This document shows positions 1 through 8,992 of a DNA stretch of 64,000 nt, in pieces. The notes beneath the pieces were generated by a model. It was given only the letters and a program-made list of their open reading frames with translations. It made no database searches and was not told the origin of the DNA. Both the position numbers and the translations under genes were made by a program. How positions within the stretch are numbered: position 1 is the stretch's first letter; the number at the start of each line of letters is the position of its first letter. Source of the stretch: Pseudocitrobacter faecalis (GTDB taxonomy: Bacteria > Pseudomonadota > Gammaproteobacteria > Enterobacterales > Enterobacteriaceae); NCBI GenBank assembly GCA_003315335.1, contig QNRL01000002.1:372001-436000 (forward strand). Reading direction: 5' to 3'.

Positions 1-1275
1 GATAAGCTATTGGGAAATCGTATGGCCGTGATGATTGGCGCGTTCCTGATGGTGGTCGGGCATCTGGTGCTGGGTGCCAGTGAGATAGCCCCGGTGTTCC
101 TCTATTTGTCGCTGGCAATTATTGTCTGCGGCTATGGATTGTTTAAATCTAACGTCAGTTGCCTGCTTGGTGAACTGTATCATCCGGAAGATCCGCGCCG
201 TGACGGCGGTTTCTCGCTGCTGTACGCCGCCGGGAATATCGGTTCCATCGTCGCACCCATCGCCTGCGGCTACGTGCAGCAGGAGTATAGCTGGGCGATG
301 GGCTTTGCGCTGGCGGCCATTGGAATGCTCGCCGGGCTGGTGATTTTCCTGTGCGGTAATCGCCATTTCACCCATACGGCGGGCGTCAATAAAGCCGCTC
401 TGCATTCGCGTCAGTTTGGTCTGCCAAACTGGGGCTGGTTGCTGGTGCTGCTGGTTGCCACTCCACTGCTGATCACCGTACTTTTCTGGAAAGAGTGGTC
501 GGTGTATGCGCTGATTGTCGCGACGATCATTGGCCTTGGCGTGCTGGCGAAAATCTACACCAAAGCGGAAAACAGCAAACAACGTAAAGAGCTCGGCCTG
601 ATCGTGGTGCTCACCTTCTTCAGTATGCTGTTCTGGGCCTTCGCGCAGCAGGGCGGCAGCTCGATTAGCCTGTATATCGACCGCTTCGTAAACCGCGATA
701 TCTTCGGTTACGAAGTGCCAACGGCAATGTTCCAGTCGGTGAATGGTTTTGCGGTCATGCTCTGCGGTGTCGTACTGGCGTGGCTGATTAAAGAAGGTGT
801 TAGCGGCAACCGTACCGTGCGTATCTGGGGTAAGTTCGCGTTAGGTTTGGGACTGATGAGCGCAGGTTTCTGCATTCTGACCCTCAGCGCACGTTGGTCA
901 GCCGCTTACGGTCACTCTTCAATGCCGCTGATGGTGCTGGGGATGGCGGTGATGGGCTTTGCCGAACTGTTTATCGACCCGGTCGCCATGTCGCAAATTA
1001 CGCGTATTGAAATTCCCGGCGTCACCGGTGTACTGACAGGCATCTATATGCTGTTGTCCGGGGCAATTGCCAACTATCTGGCGGGCGTGATCGCCGACCA
1101 GACATCGCAAAGCGCCTTCGATGCGGCGGGCGCGGTGAACTACGCTATCGACGCCTATATCGACGTCTTTAGCGAGATTACCTGGGGCGCACTGGCCTGC
1201 GTGGGTGCTGTGCTGGTGATTTGGCTCTATCAGGCGCTGAAATTCCGCGCCCGTCGGGTTGTCGCTGAAGCCTGA
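1..1275 (+). CDS. dtpD: Dipeptide/tripeptide permease D, 3' part (partial)
   Basis: Proton-coupled oligopeptide transporter of the POT/PTR family in the inner membrane. The reading frame is open from base 1 and ends at TGA 1273-1275, giving about 424 residues of a protein usually near 490, so about 70 N-terminal residues lie outside the window. Many hydrophobic helices are visible, with the family-typical stretch [14 protein letters not shown] early in the visible part. In E. coli the gene (ybgH) is next to phrB, as here, and the two converge on a REP pair. Substrate preference cannot be read from sequence. Confidence 0.93.
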   Translation, partial: DKLLGNRMAVMIGAFLMVVGHLVLGASEIAPVFLYLSLAIIVCGYGLFKSNVSCLLGELYHPEDPRRDGGFSLLYAAGNIGSIVAPIACGYVQQEYSWAMGFALAAIGMLAGLVIFLCGNRHFTHTAGVNKAALHSRQFGLPNWGWLLVLLVATPLLITVLFWKEWSVYALIVATIIGLGVLAKIYTKAENSKQRKELGLIVVLTFFSMLFWAFAQQGGSSISLYIDRFVNRDIFGYEVPTAMFQSVNGFAVMLCGVVLAWLIKEGVSGNRTVRIWGKFALGLGLMSAGFCILTLSARWSAAYGHSSMPLMVLGMAVMGFAELFIDPVAMSQITRIEIPGVTGVLTGIYMLLSGAIANYLAGVIADQTSQSAFDAAGAVNYAIDAYIDVFSEITWGALACVGAVLVIWLYQALKFRARRVVAEA

Positions 1276-1317
1276 CAGATGCCGAATAGCATGAGACTGA
1301 TGACAAACGCAACATTG

Positions 1318-1413
<96 letters not shown>

Positions 1414-1449
1414 AACAACAAAGCGCACTTTGTCAGCAATCTGATAGCA

Positions 1450-2868
1450 TCACGCTTTCCGCGCCGCTTCATAGGCGGCAAGCGTTTCACTCCGCGCCTG
1501 TTTGTGGCAAACAATCGGGCGCGGATACGCAAGCGTAACGCCCTCTTTATCCGCCCACTTCCACGGTTCATGAATCGCTTTTTGCGGAACCTCCGCTAAC
1601 TCTCCGACCCACTCGCGAATAAACTGGCCCTCTTTATCAAACCGTTCGCCCTGAGTGGTCGGGTTGAAGATGCGGAAGTAAGGCGCGGCATCCGTGCCGG
1701 TAGACGCCGCCCACTGCCAGCCACCGTTGTTCGCCGCCAGATCGCCATCAATCAACTGCGACATAAAGTAACGTTCACCTTCGCGCCAGTCGATGAGCAG
1801 ATCTTTCACCAGAAAACTGGCGGTGATCATGCGCAGGCGGTTATGCATCCAGCCTGTGGCGTTAAGTTGACGCATTGCCGCGTCAACTATCGGATAGCCC
1901 GTCTGCCCCTCCTGCCAGGCCTTCAAATGTTCAGGCGAAACGCGCCATTTCACCCCTTCCGTCCAGCCGATAAACGGGCGGTGTTTACACAACGCCGGAT
2001 TATAGGTCATCAGGTGACGGTAAAATTCGCGCCAGATCAGCTCGTTAAGCCAGACGCTTCCGGGCCCGTCATCCAGCGTTTTAGGCTGTTCGGTCAGCAG
2101 ACGATGCAGGCACTGACGCGGGGAGACTGCCCCAACAGCAAGCGCTGCAGATAAACGACTGGTACCCTCAATCGCCGGAAAATCACGCTGAGAGGCGTAC
2201 TCGCCGGCTCCCTGCTGGCAAAACTGCCGTAACTGGTGAAGCACGCTCTTTTCATCTGGAGCAAAAAGCGACGCATCAAAATCCTGCTGCGGATAGCTGA
2301 ATTTGATGGGCGCACACGTCACGTTGTGCGCCGCGTTTTTGCGCGTCGCGGGGGCCGCAACGCACTCAGGCATGCCATCATTAAGGCGCGTCAGCCACGC
2401 TTTTTTAAACGGGGTGAACACTTTATACATCTCATGATTGCCGGTCATCACCGCGCCCGGCGGCAGGATCACGCTGTCATCAAATCCCTGACAGCGCACC
2501 CCATCCAGCGTTTTTTCAACCGTCGCATCGCGCTGGCGCTCGTTCACTTCGTATTGATAGTTGTAGAAAAGATCGGTCACCCCATGCTCTTCACAAAAAC
2601 TTTTTAACACCTCTACGCTTGCGGCGAAGTCATCGACCTCCACAAACGCCAACGGGATCCCCTTTTCTTTCAGCGACGCCCGTAACGCGGTGAGTTGGGC
2701 ATAAATATACGCCGCCTGTCTGGGCGACATCGCATGTTGCTGCCACTGCTTTGGCGTGGCAATGTACAGCGCTATCACCGTCGCATCGGCAGAGCGACAG
2801 GCAGCGGATAGCGCAAGATTGTCATTCAGGCGTAAATCGTGGCGAAACCACATCAAATGGGTGGGCAT
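1450..2868 (-). CDS. phrB: Deoxyribodipyrimidine photolyase
   Basis: Light-dependent repair of cyclobutane pyrimidine dimers. The 472-residue length matches E. coli PhrB. An N-terminal Rossmann domain for the antenna pigment (starting MPTHLMWFRHDLRLNDN) is followed by the helical FAD-binding domain. The signature WxxEGxTGYPIVDAAMRQL region and the NGGWQWAASTGTDAAPYFRIFNP region near residues 370-400 are present. The start has an SD-like GGAG and lies 12 bases after the ybgA stop, so phrB is the second gene of a ybgA-phrB unit. Confidence 0.96.
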   Translation of the reverse strand: MPTHLMWFRHDLRLNDNLALSAACRSADATVIALYIATPKQWQQHAMSPRQAAYIYAQLTALRASLKEKGIPLAFVEVDDFAASVEVLKSFCEEHGVTDLFYNYQYEVNERQRDATVEKTLDGVRCQGFDDSVILPPGAVMTGNHEMYKVFTPFKKAWLTRLNDGMPECVAAPATRKNAAHNVTCAPIKFSYPQQDFDASLFAPDEKSVLHQLRQFCQQGAGEYASQRDFPAIEGTSRLSAALAVGAVSPRQCLHRLLTEQPKTLDDGPGSVWLNELIWREFYRHLMTYNPALCKHRPFIGWTEGVKWRVSPEHLKAWQEGQTGYPIVDAAMRQLNATGWMHNRLRMITASFLVKDLLIDWREGERYFMSQLIDGDLAANNGGWQWAASTGTDAAPYFRIFNPTTQGERFDKEGQFIREWVGELAEVPQKAIHEPWKWADKEGVTLAYPRPIVCHKQARSETLAAYEAARKA

Positions 2869-2880
2869 AGCGCTCCTGCA

Positions 2881-3837
2881 TTAAGATCCATAACGTAAAC
2901 GAAGGGCCTCCGGCCAGGGGTCGAAATAGCGTTGTGTGGCGAGATAGGTGTCGGGAAATTCTGCCATATAGTGTTTGAGGAGGGTAACGGGCGCAAGCAG
3001 CGGCTGCGTGGCCAGACGATAGCCCTCAATCAGGTTTGAAAGCTCCTGGCGCTGGCGGCTATTAAGCTGTTTTCGGAAATAGCCCTGCACGTGCATCAGC
3101 ACATTGGTGTGATTACGCCGGGTGGCCGGAATGGAAAGCAGATTCATCAACCGCTGGCGATAAGCAATAAACCACGCGTCCAGCGATTCCCACTCATGCA
3201 ACGTGGCGACAAAACGCCCCAGTTCGCGGTAATCAGGCTGTGAATGGGCCAACAGTGAGAGTTTATAGCGGCTGTGATAAGCAATCAGTTTGCCGCGCGT
3301 GAGGCCTTCTTCGCGCAGACTGTTCAACTCATGCAGCGCGTAAATACGCTCAACGAAGTTTTCGCGCAGCACCGGATCGTGCAACCGTCCGTCTTCCTCC
3401 ACGGGTAGCCACGGAAAGCGTGCCATCAACGCTTCGGTGTAAATACCGCGCCCGGCTTTACGGTTGTTTTTGCCGTCCGCTTCGTAGATGCGCACACGCT
3501 CCATTCCGCAACTGGGGGATTTTGCACAGACAATGTAGCCACAAAGCCTGTCGAAAGATTCAATGCGTTGCGCGCTGAACTCGCGCATGGCCTGGGTTAA
3601 ATCCCCTTCCCGGCCATCGCTAAAACGCAGCGCAACCTCGTCTTCCGCCACCTTCACCAGCCGTAGCGCCGGACGCGGCACGGGTAAGCCTATCGCCATC
3701 TCCGGGCAAACGGGCTCGAAACGCACCCACGGCGACAACTCTTCTACCGCAAACGGTAAACGCTTATGGCCGCCGTCAAAACGAACGGGCTCACCTAACA
3801 GACAGGCGCTGATGCCAACGGGGATTTTCTTTTGCAT
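2881..3837 (-). CDS. ybgA: DUF523-DUF1722 fusion protein (YbgA)
   Basis: 318 residues with two domains. The N-terminal ~150 residues are DUF523, the family that includes the Fe-S thiouracil desulfidase TudS; Cys12, Cys44 and Cys110 are candidate cluster ligands (motifs ISACLLGEPVRFDGG, VCPEMAIGLP, CAKSPSCGM). The C-terminal part is DUF1722, which is all that the shorter E. coli K-12 YbgA of about 169 residues contains. The start has a good SD (AAGGAG, 7 bases upstream). It is upstream of and probably cotranscribed with phrB, which suggests but does not prove a role linked to damaged or modified pyrimidines. No function is established for the fusion. Confidence 0.9.
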   Translation of the reverse strand: MQKKIPVGISACLLGEPVRFDGGHKRLPFAVEELSPWVRFEPVCPEMAIGLPVPRPALRLVKVAEDEVALRFSDGREGDLTQAMREFSAQRIESFDRLCGYIVCAKSPSCGMERVRIYEADGKNNRKAGRGIYTEALMARFPWLPVEEDGRLHDPVLRENFVERIYALHELNSLREEGLTRGKLIAYHSRYKLSLLAHSQPDYRELGRFVATLHEWESLDAWFIAYRQRLMNLLSIPATRRNHTNVLMHVQGYFRKQLNSRQRQELSNLIEGYRLATQPLLAPVTLLKHYMAEFPDTYLATQRYFDPWPEALRLRYGS

Positions 3838-3883
3838 ACCGACTCCTTACATCCATGGTGTAAGTGTAGCCAGCAGGCATAAA

Positions 3884-3915
3884 AAAAACCGCAGTCAAAT
3901 GACGGCGGTTCTTAT
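3884..3915 (-). terminator. Rho-independent terminator after ybfA
   Basis: Read on the minus strand, AACCGCC pairs with GCGGTT around an 11-12 base loop and is followed by a run of T. It separates ybfA from the ybgA promoter region. Confidence 0.75.
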
Positions 3916-3946
3916 TGAAAAGTCTGATTTACGGGCGGTGCGGCGC

Positions 3947-4153
3947 TTAGTAGAAGTCACCTGCTGCTTTTTCCGCCTGATCCATCCACACCGGCTTATC
4001 GCTGGTTTTCGACCAGACGCGATGAAGATAGCTGTAAAAACGTGCGCGATCTTTCCAGAACAGCATGACCGGCAGGGCAATCACGCCAGCCGCCACGGCG
4101 AAAGTACGACGCAAAAGGACAATATGTGCTGGATATTCTTTATACAGTTCCAT
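3947..4153 (-). CDS. ybfA: Small membrane protein YbfA (DUF2517)
   Basis: 68 residues, the same length as E. coli YbfA. The C-terminal half ([20 protein letters not shown]) is nearly identical to it. One hydrophobic segment at about residues 16-33 suggests a single membrane span. A strong SD (AAGGGGAGAG) precedes the ATG. It is transcribed divergently from kdpFABCDE, as in E. coli. Function is unknown; its position next to the potassium operon is conserved. Confidence 0.92.
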   Translation of the reverse strand: MELYKEYPAHIVLLRRTFAVAAGVIALPVMLFWKDRARFYSYLHRVWSKTSDKPVWMDQAEKAAGDFY

Positions 4154-4171
4154 AATTCTCTCCCCTTACAC

Positions 4172-4280
4172 TTCATCCTTCAAGCTGCCTCTGCGTTGGC
4201 TGCGCTTGCTCACCCCAGTCACGTACTTTTGTACGCTCCTGGGGATTCACGCGCTTGCCGCCTTGATGCAACTTGAATGA
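4172..4280. repeat. ERIC (IRU) palindromic repeat
   Basis: An imperfect palindrome whose arms carry the two conserved ERIC segments, CTCACCCCAGTCACGTACTT and GTACGCTCCTGGGGATTCAC, around a TACTTTTGTA centre. The outer arms are CAAGCTGCCTCTGCG and GCCTTGATGCAACTTG. It lies between ybfA and the kdp promoter. A short open frame across it is an artefact of the repeat. Confidence 0.88.
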
Positions 4281-4484
4281 TTTTGTGTATGTTGGCTGGC
4301 AATCTACGCCATAAAAATAAAGCTCAGTAATCTGACTAAAATAATACCGCTTTGATTGTAATTTTACTACTCATCCGACCACTTATTTTTGGTTATTTAA
4401 GTTTAATTTACATTTACGCCGTAACTGAGTTACAAAAAAGTTAAATTAATACTAACCATGAGTTAAATCATGGTCTTTTCCATT

Positions 4485-4549
4485 TTTATACTTTTTTTAC
4501 ACCCCGCCCCCTGATTTTTGCGAAATCTTTGCACCGAAAATCCTACCGT
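4485..4549 (+). promoter_or_regulatory. kdpFABCDE promoter with KdpE-type operator
   Basis: 4485-4510 (TTTATACTTTTTTTACACCC then a C-rich end) matches the KdpE operator known upstream of E. coli kdpF. A plausible -10 hexamer TACCGT is at 4544-4549, about 34 bases before the kdpF start. No good -35 is visible at the right spacing, which fits activator dependence. The rest of the 4154-4582 gap is the ERIC element and AT-rich DNA. Confidence 0.78.
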
Positions 4550-4582
4550 TAATCCAATCACTTAATGTGTTGGAGGTGGGTT

Positions 4583-4672
4583 GTGACTACAGGCGTAATA
4601 GCCGGCATGGTGCTGGTGTTCCTGTTACTGGCGTATCTGGTGTACGCCCTGCTGAATGCGGAGGCGTTCTGA
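4583..4672 (+). CDS. kdpF: KdpF, small stabilising subunit of the K+-transporting ATPase
   Basis: 29 codons from GTG 4583, reading [20 protein letters not shown] and then ending NAEAF: one transmembrane helix, very close to E. coli KdpF (also 29 residues). It stabilises the KdpABC complex in the inner membrane. A GGAGG Shine-Dalgarno lies about 8 bases upstream. Its TGA overlaps the kdpA ATG, so the two are translationally coupled. Confidence 0.93.
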   Translation: MTTGVIAGMVLVFLLLAYLVYALLNAEAF

Positions 4673-6339
4673 TGGCCGCTCAGGGATTTTTACTTATCGC
4701 CAGTTTCTTCGTCGTTCTGTTCATACTGGCGCGCCCGTTAGGCAAAATGCTGGCGAGCATGATCGCAAACGAACCGCTGCGCGGTGAAGCCGTGCTGTGG
4801 CGAACATTGGGGATTTCGACCGACGAAATGAGCTGGCAGCGGTATGCGCTCGCCATTCTGCTGCTCAATCTTTGCGGCCTGGTCGCCCTCTTCGCGCTGC
4901 TGATGCTCCAGGGCGTGCTGCCGTTTAATCCGCAGGGGTTTCCGGGGCTCTCCTGGCATCTGGCGCTCAACACTGCCGTCAGCTTTGTCACCAACACTAA
5001 CTGGCAATCGTACGGTGGGGAAACCACGCTCAGTTATCTCAGCCAGATGGCTGGCCTGACCGTGCAAAACTTCCTGTCGGCGGCAAGCGGCATCGCGGTG
5101 CTTTTCGCCCTCGCCCGCGCATTTGCTCGCCAGCGTGTGACTACGCTCGGGAACGCATGGGTCGATCTTGTACGCATCACGCTGTGGGTGCTGCTGCCGT
5201 TATCGCTGCTGGTCGCCCTGTTCTTTATTCAGCAAGGCACGCTGCAAAATCTGCTGCCGTATCAGCACATCACCACGCTGGAAGGCGTTAGCCAGCAGTT
5301 GCCGATGGGGCCGGTCGCCTCACAGGAAGCGATTAAAATGATCGGCACCAACGGCGGCGGTTTCTTTAATGCCAACTCCTCGCATCCGTTTGAAAACCCG
5401 ACCGCGCTGACCAATTTCGTCCAGATGCTGGCGATCTTCCTGATCCCTGCCGCACTCTGCTTCGCCTTTGGTGAAGTGGTGAATGACAAACGCCAGGGCC
5501 GCGCGATTCTGTGGGCGATGAGCATCATCTTTGTCATCTGCGTCGCAGTCGTGATGTGGGCGGAAACAAAAGGCAACCCGCACCTGCTGGCGCTGGGCGC
5601 AGACAGCAGCCTCAATCTGGAAGGGAAAGAGAGTCGCTTTGGCATTCTTGCCAGCAGCCTGTATGCGGTGGTGACCACCGCGGCATCCTGCGGCGCAGTC
5701 AACGCGATGCACGACTCGTTTACCGCCCTTGGCGGCATGGTGCCAATGTGGTTGATGCAGATTGGTGAAGTGGTATTTGGCGGCGTCGGTTCCGGGCTGT
5801 ACGGCATGTTGCTGTTCGTTCTGCTGGCGGTGTTTATCGCCGGGCTGATGATTGGCCGCACGCCAGAGTATCTCGGTAAGAAAATCGAAGTGCCTGAAAT
5901 GAAAATGACCGCGCTGGCGATTCTGGTGACCCCGACGCTGGTGCTGCTTGGCACGGCGCTGGCAATGATGACCGACGCCGGGCGCAGCGCCATTCTCAAC
6001 CCTGGCACCCACGGCTTTAGTGAAGTGCTTTACGCCGTTTCCTCTGCGGCAAACAACAACGGCAGCGCCTTTGCCGGGTTAAGCGCCAACACACCGTTCT
6101 GGAACTGCCTGCTGGCGTTTTGCATGTTCGTGGGGCGCTTTGCCGTCATCGTGCCGGTGCTGGCGATTGCCGGTTCGCTGGTGAACAAAAAAATCCAGCC
6201 CGCCACACCCGGCACGCTCGCAACCCATGATGCGCTGTTTATTGGCCTGCTGATTGGTACGGTGCTGCTGGTTGGCGCACTGACCTTTATTCCCGCCCTG
6301 GCGATTGGCCCGGTCGCGGAACACCTTTCCCTGTTTTAA
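4672..6339 (+). CDS. kdpA: K+-transporting ATPase subunit A (potassium channel-like)
   Basis: 555 residues from ATG 4672, which overlaps the kdpF stop; E. coli KdpA has 557. This is the K+-selecting subunit of the high-affinity Kdp ATPase, related to the Trk/Ktr channel superfamily. The four filter-loop regions are visible: [35 protein letters not shown] and [13 protein letters not shown]. About ten transmembrane helices are expected. An upstream in-frame start at 4567 would run through kdpF and is rejected. Confidence 0.96.
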   Translation: MAAQGFLLIASFFVVLFILARPLGKMLASMIANEPLRGEAVLWRTLGISTDEMSWQRYALAILLLNLCGLVALFALLMLQGVLPFNPQGFPGLSWHLALNTAVSFVTNTNWQSYGGETTLSYLSQMAGLTVQNFLSAASGIAVLFALARAFARQRVTTLGNAWVDLVRITLWVLLPLSLLVALFFIQQGTLQNLLPYQHITTLEGVSQQLPMGPVASQEAIKMIGTNGGGFFNANSSHPFENPTALTNFVQMLAIFLIPAALCFAFGEVVNDKRQGRAILWAMSIIFVICVAVVMWAETKGNPHLLALGADSSLNLEGKESRFGILASSLYAVVTTAASCGAVNAMHDSFTALGGMVPMWLMQIGEVVFGGVGSGLYGMLLFVLLAVFIAGLMIGRTPEYLGKKIEVPEMKMTALAILVTPTLVLLGTALAMMTDAGRSAILNPGTHGFSEVLYAVSSAANNNGSAFAGLSANTPFWNCLLAFCMFVGRFAVIVPVLAIAGSLVNKKIQPATPGTLATHDALFIGLLIGTVLLVGALTFIPALAIGPVAEHLSLF

Positions 6340-6359
6340 GCATTGCGGAGTATGTGTTT

Positions 6360-8408
6360 ATGAGTCGCAAGCAACTGGCGCTGTTTGACCGCAAACTGGT
6401 TGGACAGGCGCTACTCGACGCCATTAAAAAACTGAGCCCGACCATTCAGTGGCGTAACCCGGTGATGTTTATCGTCTGGATTGGCAGTGTGCTGACCACC
6501 ATGATGAGCCTCGCGATGGCAACCGGGCACCTGCAGGGCAACGCGCTGTTTAGCGGCGCGATCGCCCTGTGGCTGTGGTTTACGGTGCTGTTCGCCAACT
6601 TCGCCGAAGCGATGGCGGAAGGCCGTAGCAAAGCGCAGGCCAACAGCCTGAAGAGCGTGCAGAAAACCGCCTTCGCCCGCAAACTTCGCGCCCCGCAGCA
6701 CGGCGCCGAAATGGATCACGTCCCTTCTGATGAACTGCGCAAAGGTGACGTGGTACTGGTGGAAGCCGGTGACATCATTCCCTGCGATGGCGAAGTGATC
6801 GAAGGCGGCGCGTCGGTGGATGAAAGCGCCATCACCGGGGAATCGGCCCCCGTTATTCGTGAATCCGGCGGCGATTTCGCGTCGGTAACAGGCGGTACGC
6901 GTATCCTCTCCGACTGGCTGGTGATCCGCTGTAGCGTCAACCCGGGCGAAACCTTCCTTGACCGGATGATCGCCATGGTCGAAGGCGCGCAGCGTCGTAA
7001 AACCCCGAACGAAGTGGCGCTGACGATTCTGCTGGTCGCCCTGACTATCGTCTTCCTGCTGGCAACCGCGACCCTGTGGCCCTTCTCCACCTGGGGCGGT
7101 AAACCGGTGAGTGTGATCGTCCTGATCGCCCTGCTGGTGTGTCTGATCCCAACCACCATCGGCGGCCTGCTGTCGGCAATTGGCGTCGCCGGGATGAGCC
7201 GCATGTTGGGGGCTAACGTGATTGCCACCAGCGGCCGTGCAGTGGAAGCCGCAGGCGACGTCGATGTGTTGCTGCTGGATAAAACCGGCACCATTACCCT
7301 CGGCAACCGCCAGGCATCACAATTTTTACCCGCTAATGGCGTGGATGAAAGAACGCTGGCCGACGCCGCGCAGCTTTCGTCGCTTGCGGATGAAACACCT
7401 GAAGGCCGCAGCATTGTGGTGCTCGCCAAACAGCGTTTTAACCTGCGGGAGCGCGACGTGCAGCAGTTGCACGCCACCTTTGTGCCCTTTACCGCGCAAA
7501 CCCGTATGAGCGGAATTAACATCGATAACCGCATGATCCGTAAAGGTTCAGTGGATGCCATTCGCCGTCATGTTGAAAGTAACGGTGGGCAATTCCCGGC
7601 GGATGTCGAGCATCTGGTCGACGGTATCGCCCGTCAGGGTTCAACCCCGCTGGTGGTGGTGGAAGGCGCAAAAGTCCTCGGGGCAATAGCCCTGAAAGAT
7701 ATCGTGAAAGGCGGCATTAAAGAACGCTTCGCGCAACTGCGCAAAATGGGCATCAAAACGGTGATGATCACCGGTGATAACCGCCTGACCGCCGCCGCGA
7801 TCGCCGCGGAAGCGGGCGTCGATGATTTTCTTGCCGAAGCGACACCGGAAGCCAAGCTGGCGTTGATCCGCCAGTATCAGTCCGAAGGCCGTATGGTGGC
7901 GATGACTGGCGATGGCACCAACGATGCCCCGGCTCTGGCGCAGGCTGACGTGGCGGTGGCAATGAACTCCGGTACTCAGGCGGCAAAAGAAGCGGGCAAT
8001 ATGGTCGATCTCGATTCCAACCCGACCAAGCTGATTGAAGTGGTGCATATCGGGAAACAGATGCTGATGACCCGTGGCTCACTCACCACATTCAGTATCG
8101 CCAACGACGTGGCGAAGTATTTCGCCATTATTCCGGCGGCGTTTGCCGCAAGCTGGCCGCAGCTTGGCGTGCTGAACATTATGCATCTGCATTCGCCGGA
8201 TTCAGCGATTCTGAGCGCGGTGATTTTCAACGCCCTGATTATCGTCTTTCTGCTGCCGCTGGCGCTGAAAGGGGTGAGTTATCAGCCCTTATCCGCTTCT
8301 GCGATGCTGCGCCGTAATCTGTGGATCTACGGTCTGGGTGGCCTGATTGTGCCGTTTATCGGCATCAAAGCTATCGATCTGTTACTGACTCTGTTTGGTC
8401 TGGTGTGA
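6360..8408 (+). CDS. kdpB: K+-transporting ATPase subunit B (P-type ATPase)
   Basis: 682 residues, the E. coli length, when started at ATG 6360 ([10 protein letters not shown]) with GGAG ten bases upstream; an in-frame GTG two codons earlier is less likely. This is the catalytic P-type ATPase subunit. The phosphorylated Asp307 sits in DKTGTIT. TGES (ITGESAP) is the actuator loop, and [20 protein letters not shown] is the hinge/Mg region. It works with KdpA and KdpC in the inner membrane to import K+ at low external concentration. Confidence 0.97.
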   Translation: MSRKQLALFDRKLVGQALLDAIKKLSPTIQWRNPVMFIVWIGSVLTTMMSLAMATGHLQGNALFSGAIALWLWFTVLFANFAEAMAEGRSKAQANSLKSVQKTAFARKLRAPQHGAEMDHVPSDELRKGDVVLVEAGDIIPCDGEVIEGGASVDESAITGESAPVIRESGGDFASVTGGTRILSDWLVIRCSVNPGETFLDRMIAMVEGAQRRKTPNEVALTILLVALTIVFLLATATLWPFSTWGGKPVSVIVLIALLVCLIPTTIGGLLSAIGVAGMSRMLGANVIATSGRAVEAAGDVDVLLLDKTGTITLGNRQASQFLPANGVDERTLADAAQLSSLADETPEGRSIVVLAKQRFNLRERDVQQLHATFVPFTAQTRMSGINIDNRMIRKGSVDAIRRHVESNGGQFPADVEHLVDGIARQGSTPLVVVEGAKVLGAIALKDIVKGGIKERFAQLRKMGIKTVMITGDNRLTAAAIAAEAGVDDFLAEATPEAKLALIRQYQSEGRMVAMTGDGTNDAPALAQADVAVAMNSGTQAAKEAGNMVDLDSNPTKLIEVVHIGKQMLMTRGSLTTFSIANDVAKYFAIIPAAFAASWPQLGVLNIMHLHSPDSAILSAVIFNALIIVFLLPLALKGVSYQPLSASAMLRRNLWIYGLGGLIVPFIGIKAIDLLLTLFGLV

Positions 8409-8416
8409 GGTATACC

Positions 8417-8992
8417 ATGTCTCTGCTTCGTCCTGCTGTTGTGATTTTTCTTTTTCTGGCGCTTCTCACGGGTGGCGCCTACCCGCTGCTGACCACCGCG
8501 CTCGGCCAGTGGTGGTTCCACGAACAAGCTAACGGTTCGCTGATTACGGAGGGCAATGAGGTTCGCGGCTCCGCGCTGATTGGGCAAAACTTTACCCAAC
8601 CCGGCTATTTTCACGGTCGCCCCTCCGCCACATCTGATGTGCCTTACAACCCGATGGCCTCGGGTGGCAGTAATCTGGCCGCCAGCAATCCGTCGCTGGA
8701 TGATGCCATTCGCCAACGTGTCGCCCAACTGAGGGCAGCAAACCCGGATGCACCATCCGCCGTTCCTACGGAGCTGGTAACGGCCTCCGCCAGCGGGCTG
8801 GATTACGGCCTGACCCCGGAAAGCGTGCGCTGGCAGGTGCCGCGCGTCGCCAAAGCGCGTCACGTCTCACCGGCGTGGCTAAATGCGCAAATCGACGCGG
8901 CGACACAAAAACCGCTGCTCGGTTTTCTCGGCCAACCTGTGGTAAATATTGTTGAGCTGAATATGGCGCTGGATGCCCACAAGGAAAACTGA
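8417..8992 (+). CDS. kdpC: K+-transporting ATPase subunit C
   Basis: 191 residues from ATG 8417; E. coli KdpC has 190. One N-terminal transmembrane helix ([18 protein letters not shown]) is followed by a periplasmic domain with the conserved [20 protein letters not shown] stretch. The family assembles and modulates KdpB in the complex. The TGA overlaps the kdpD ATG by one base. An in-frame extension back to 8321 overlaps kdpB and is rejected. Confidence 0.95.
   Translation: MSLLRPAVVIFLFLALLTGGAYPLLTTALGQWWFHEQANGSLITEGNEVRGSALIGQNFTQPGYFHGRPSATSDVPYNPMASGGSNLAASNPSLDDAIRQRVAQLRAANPDAPSAVPTELVTASASGLDYGLTPESVRWQVPRVAKARHVSPAWLNAQIDAATQKPLLGFLGQPVVNIVELNMALDAHKEN

Noticed and set aside
4065-4280. 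71-residue ORF reading through the ERIC element
   Set aside because: The peptide (LRWLRLLTPVTYFCTLLGIH) is the standard translation of an ERIC repeat, not a gene.
5262-6012. Two minus-strand ORFs opposite kdpA
   Set aside because: Shadows of kdpA; Ser/Thr/Pro- or His-rich composition and no start signals.
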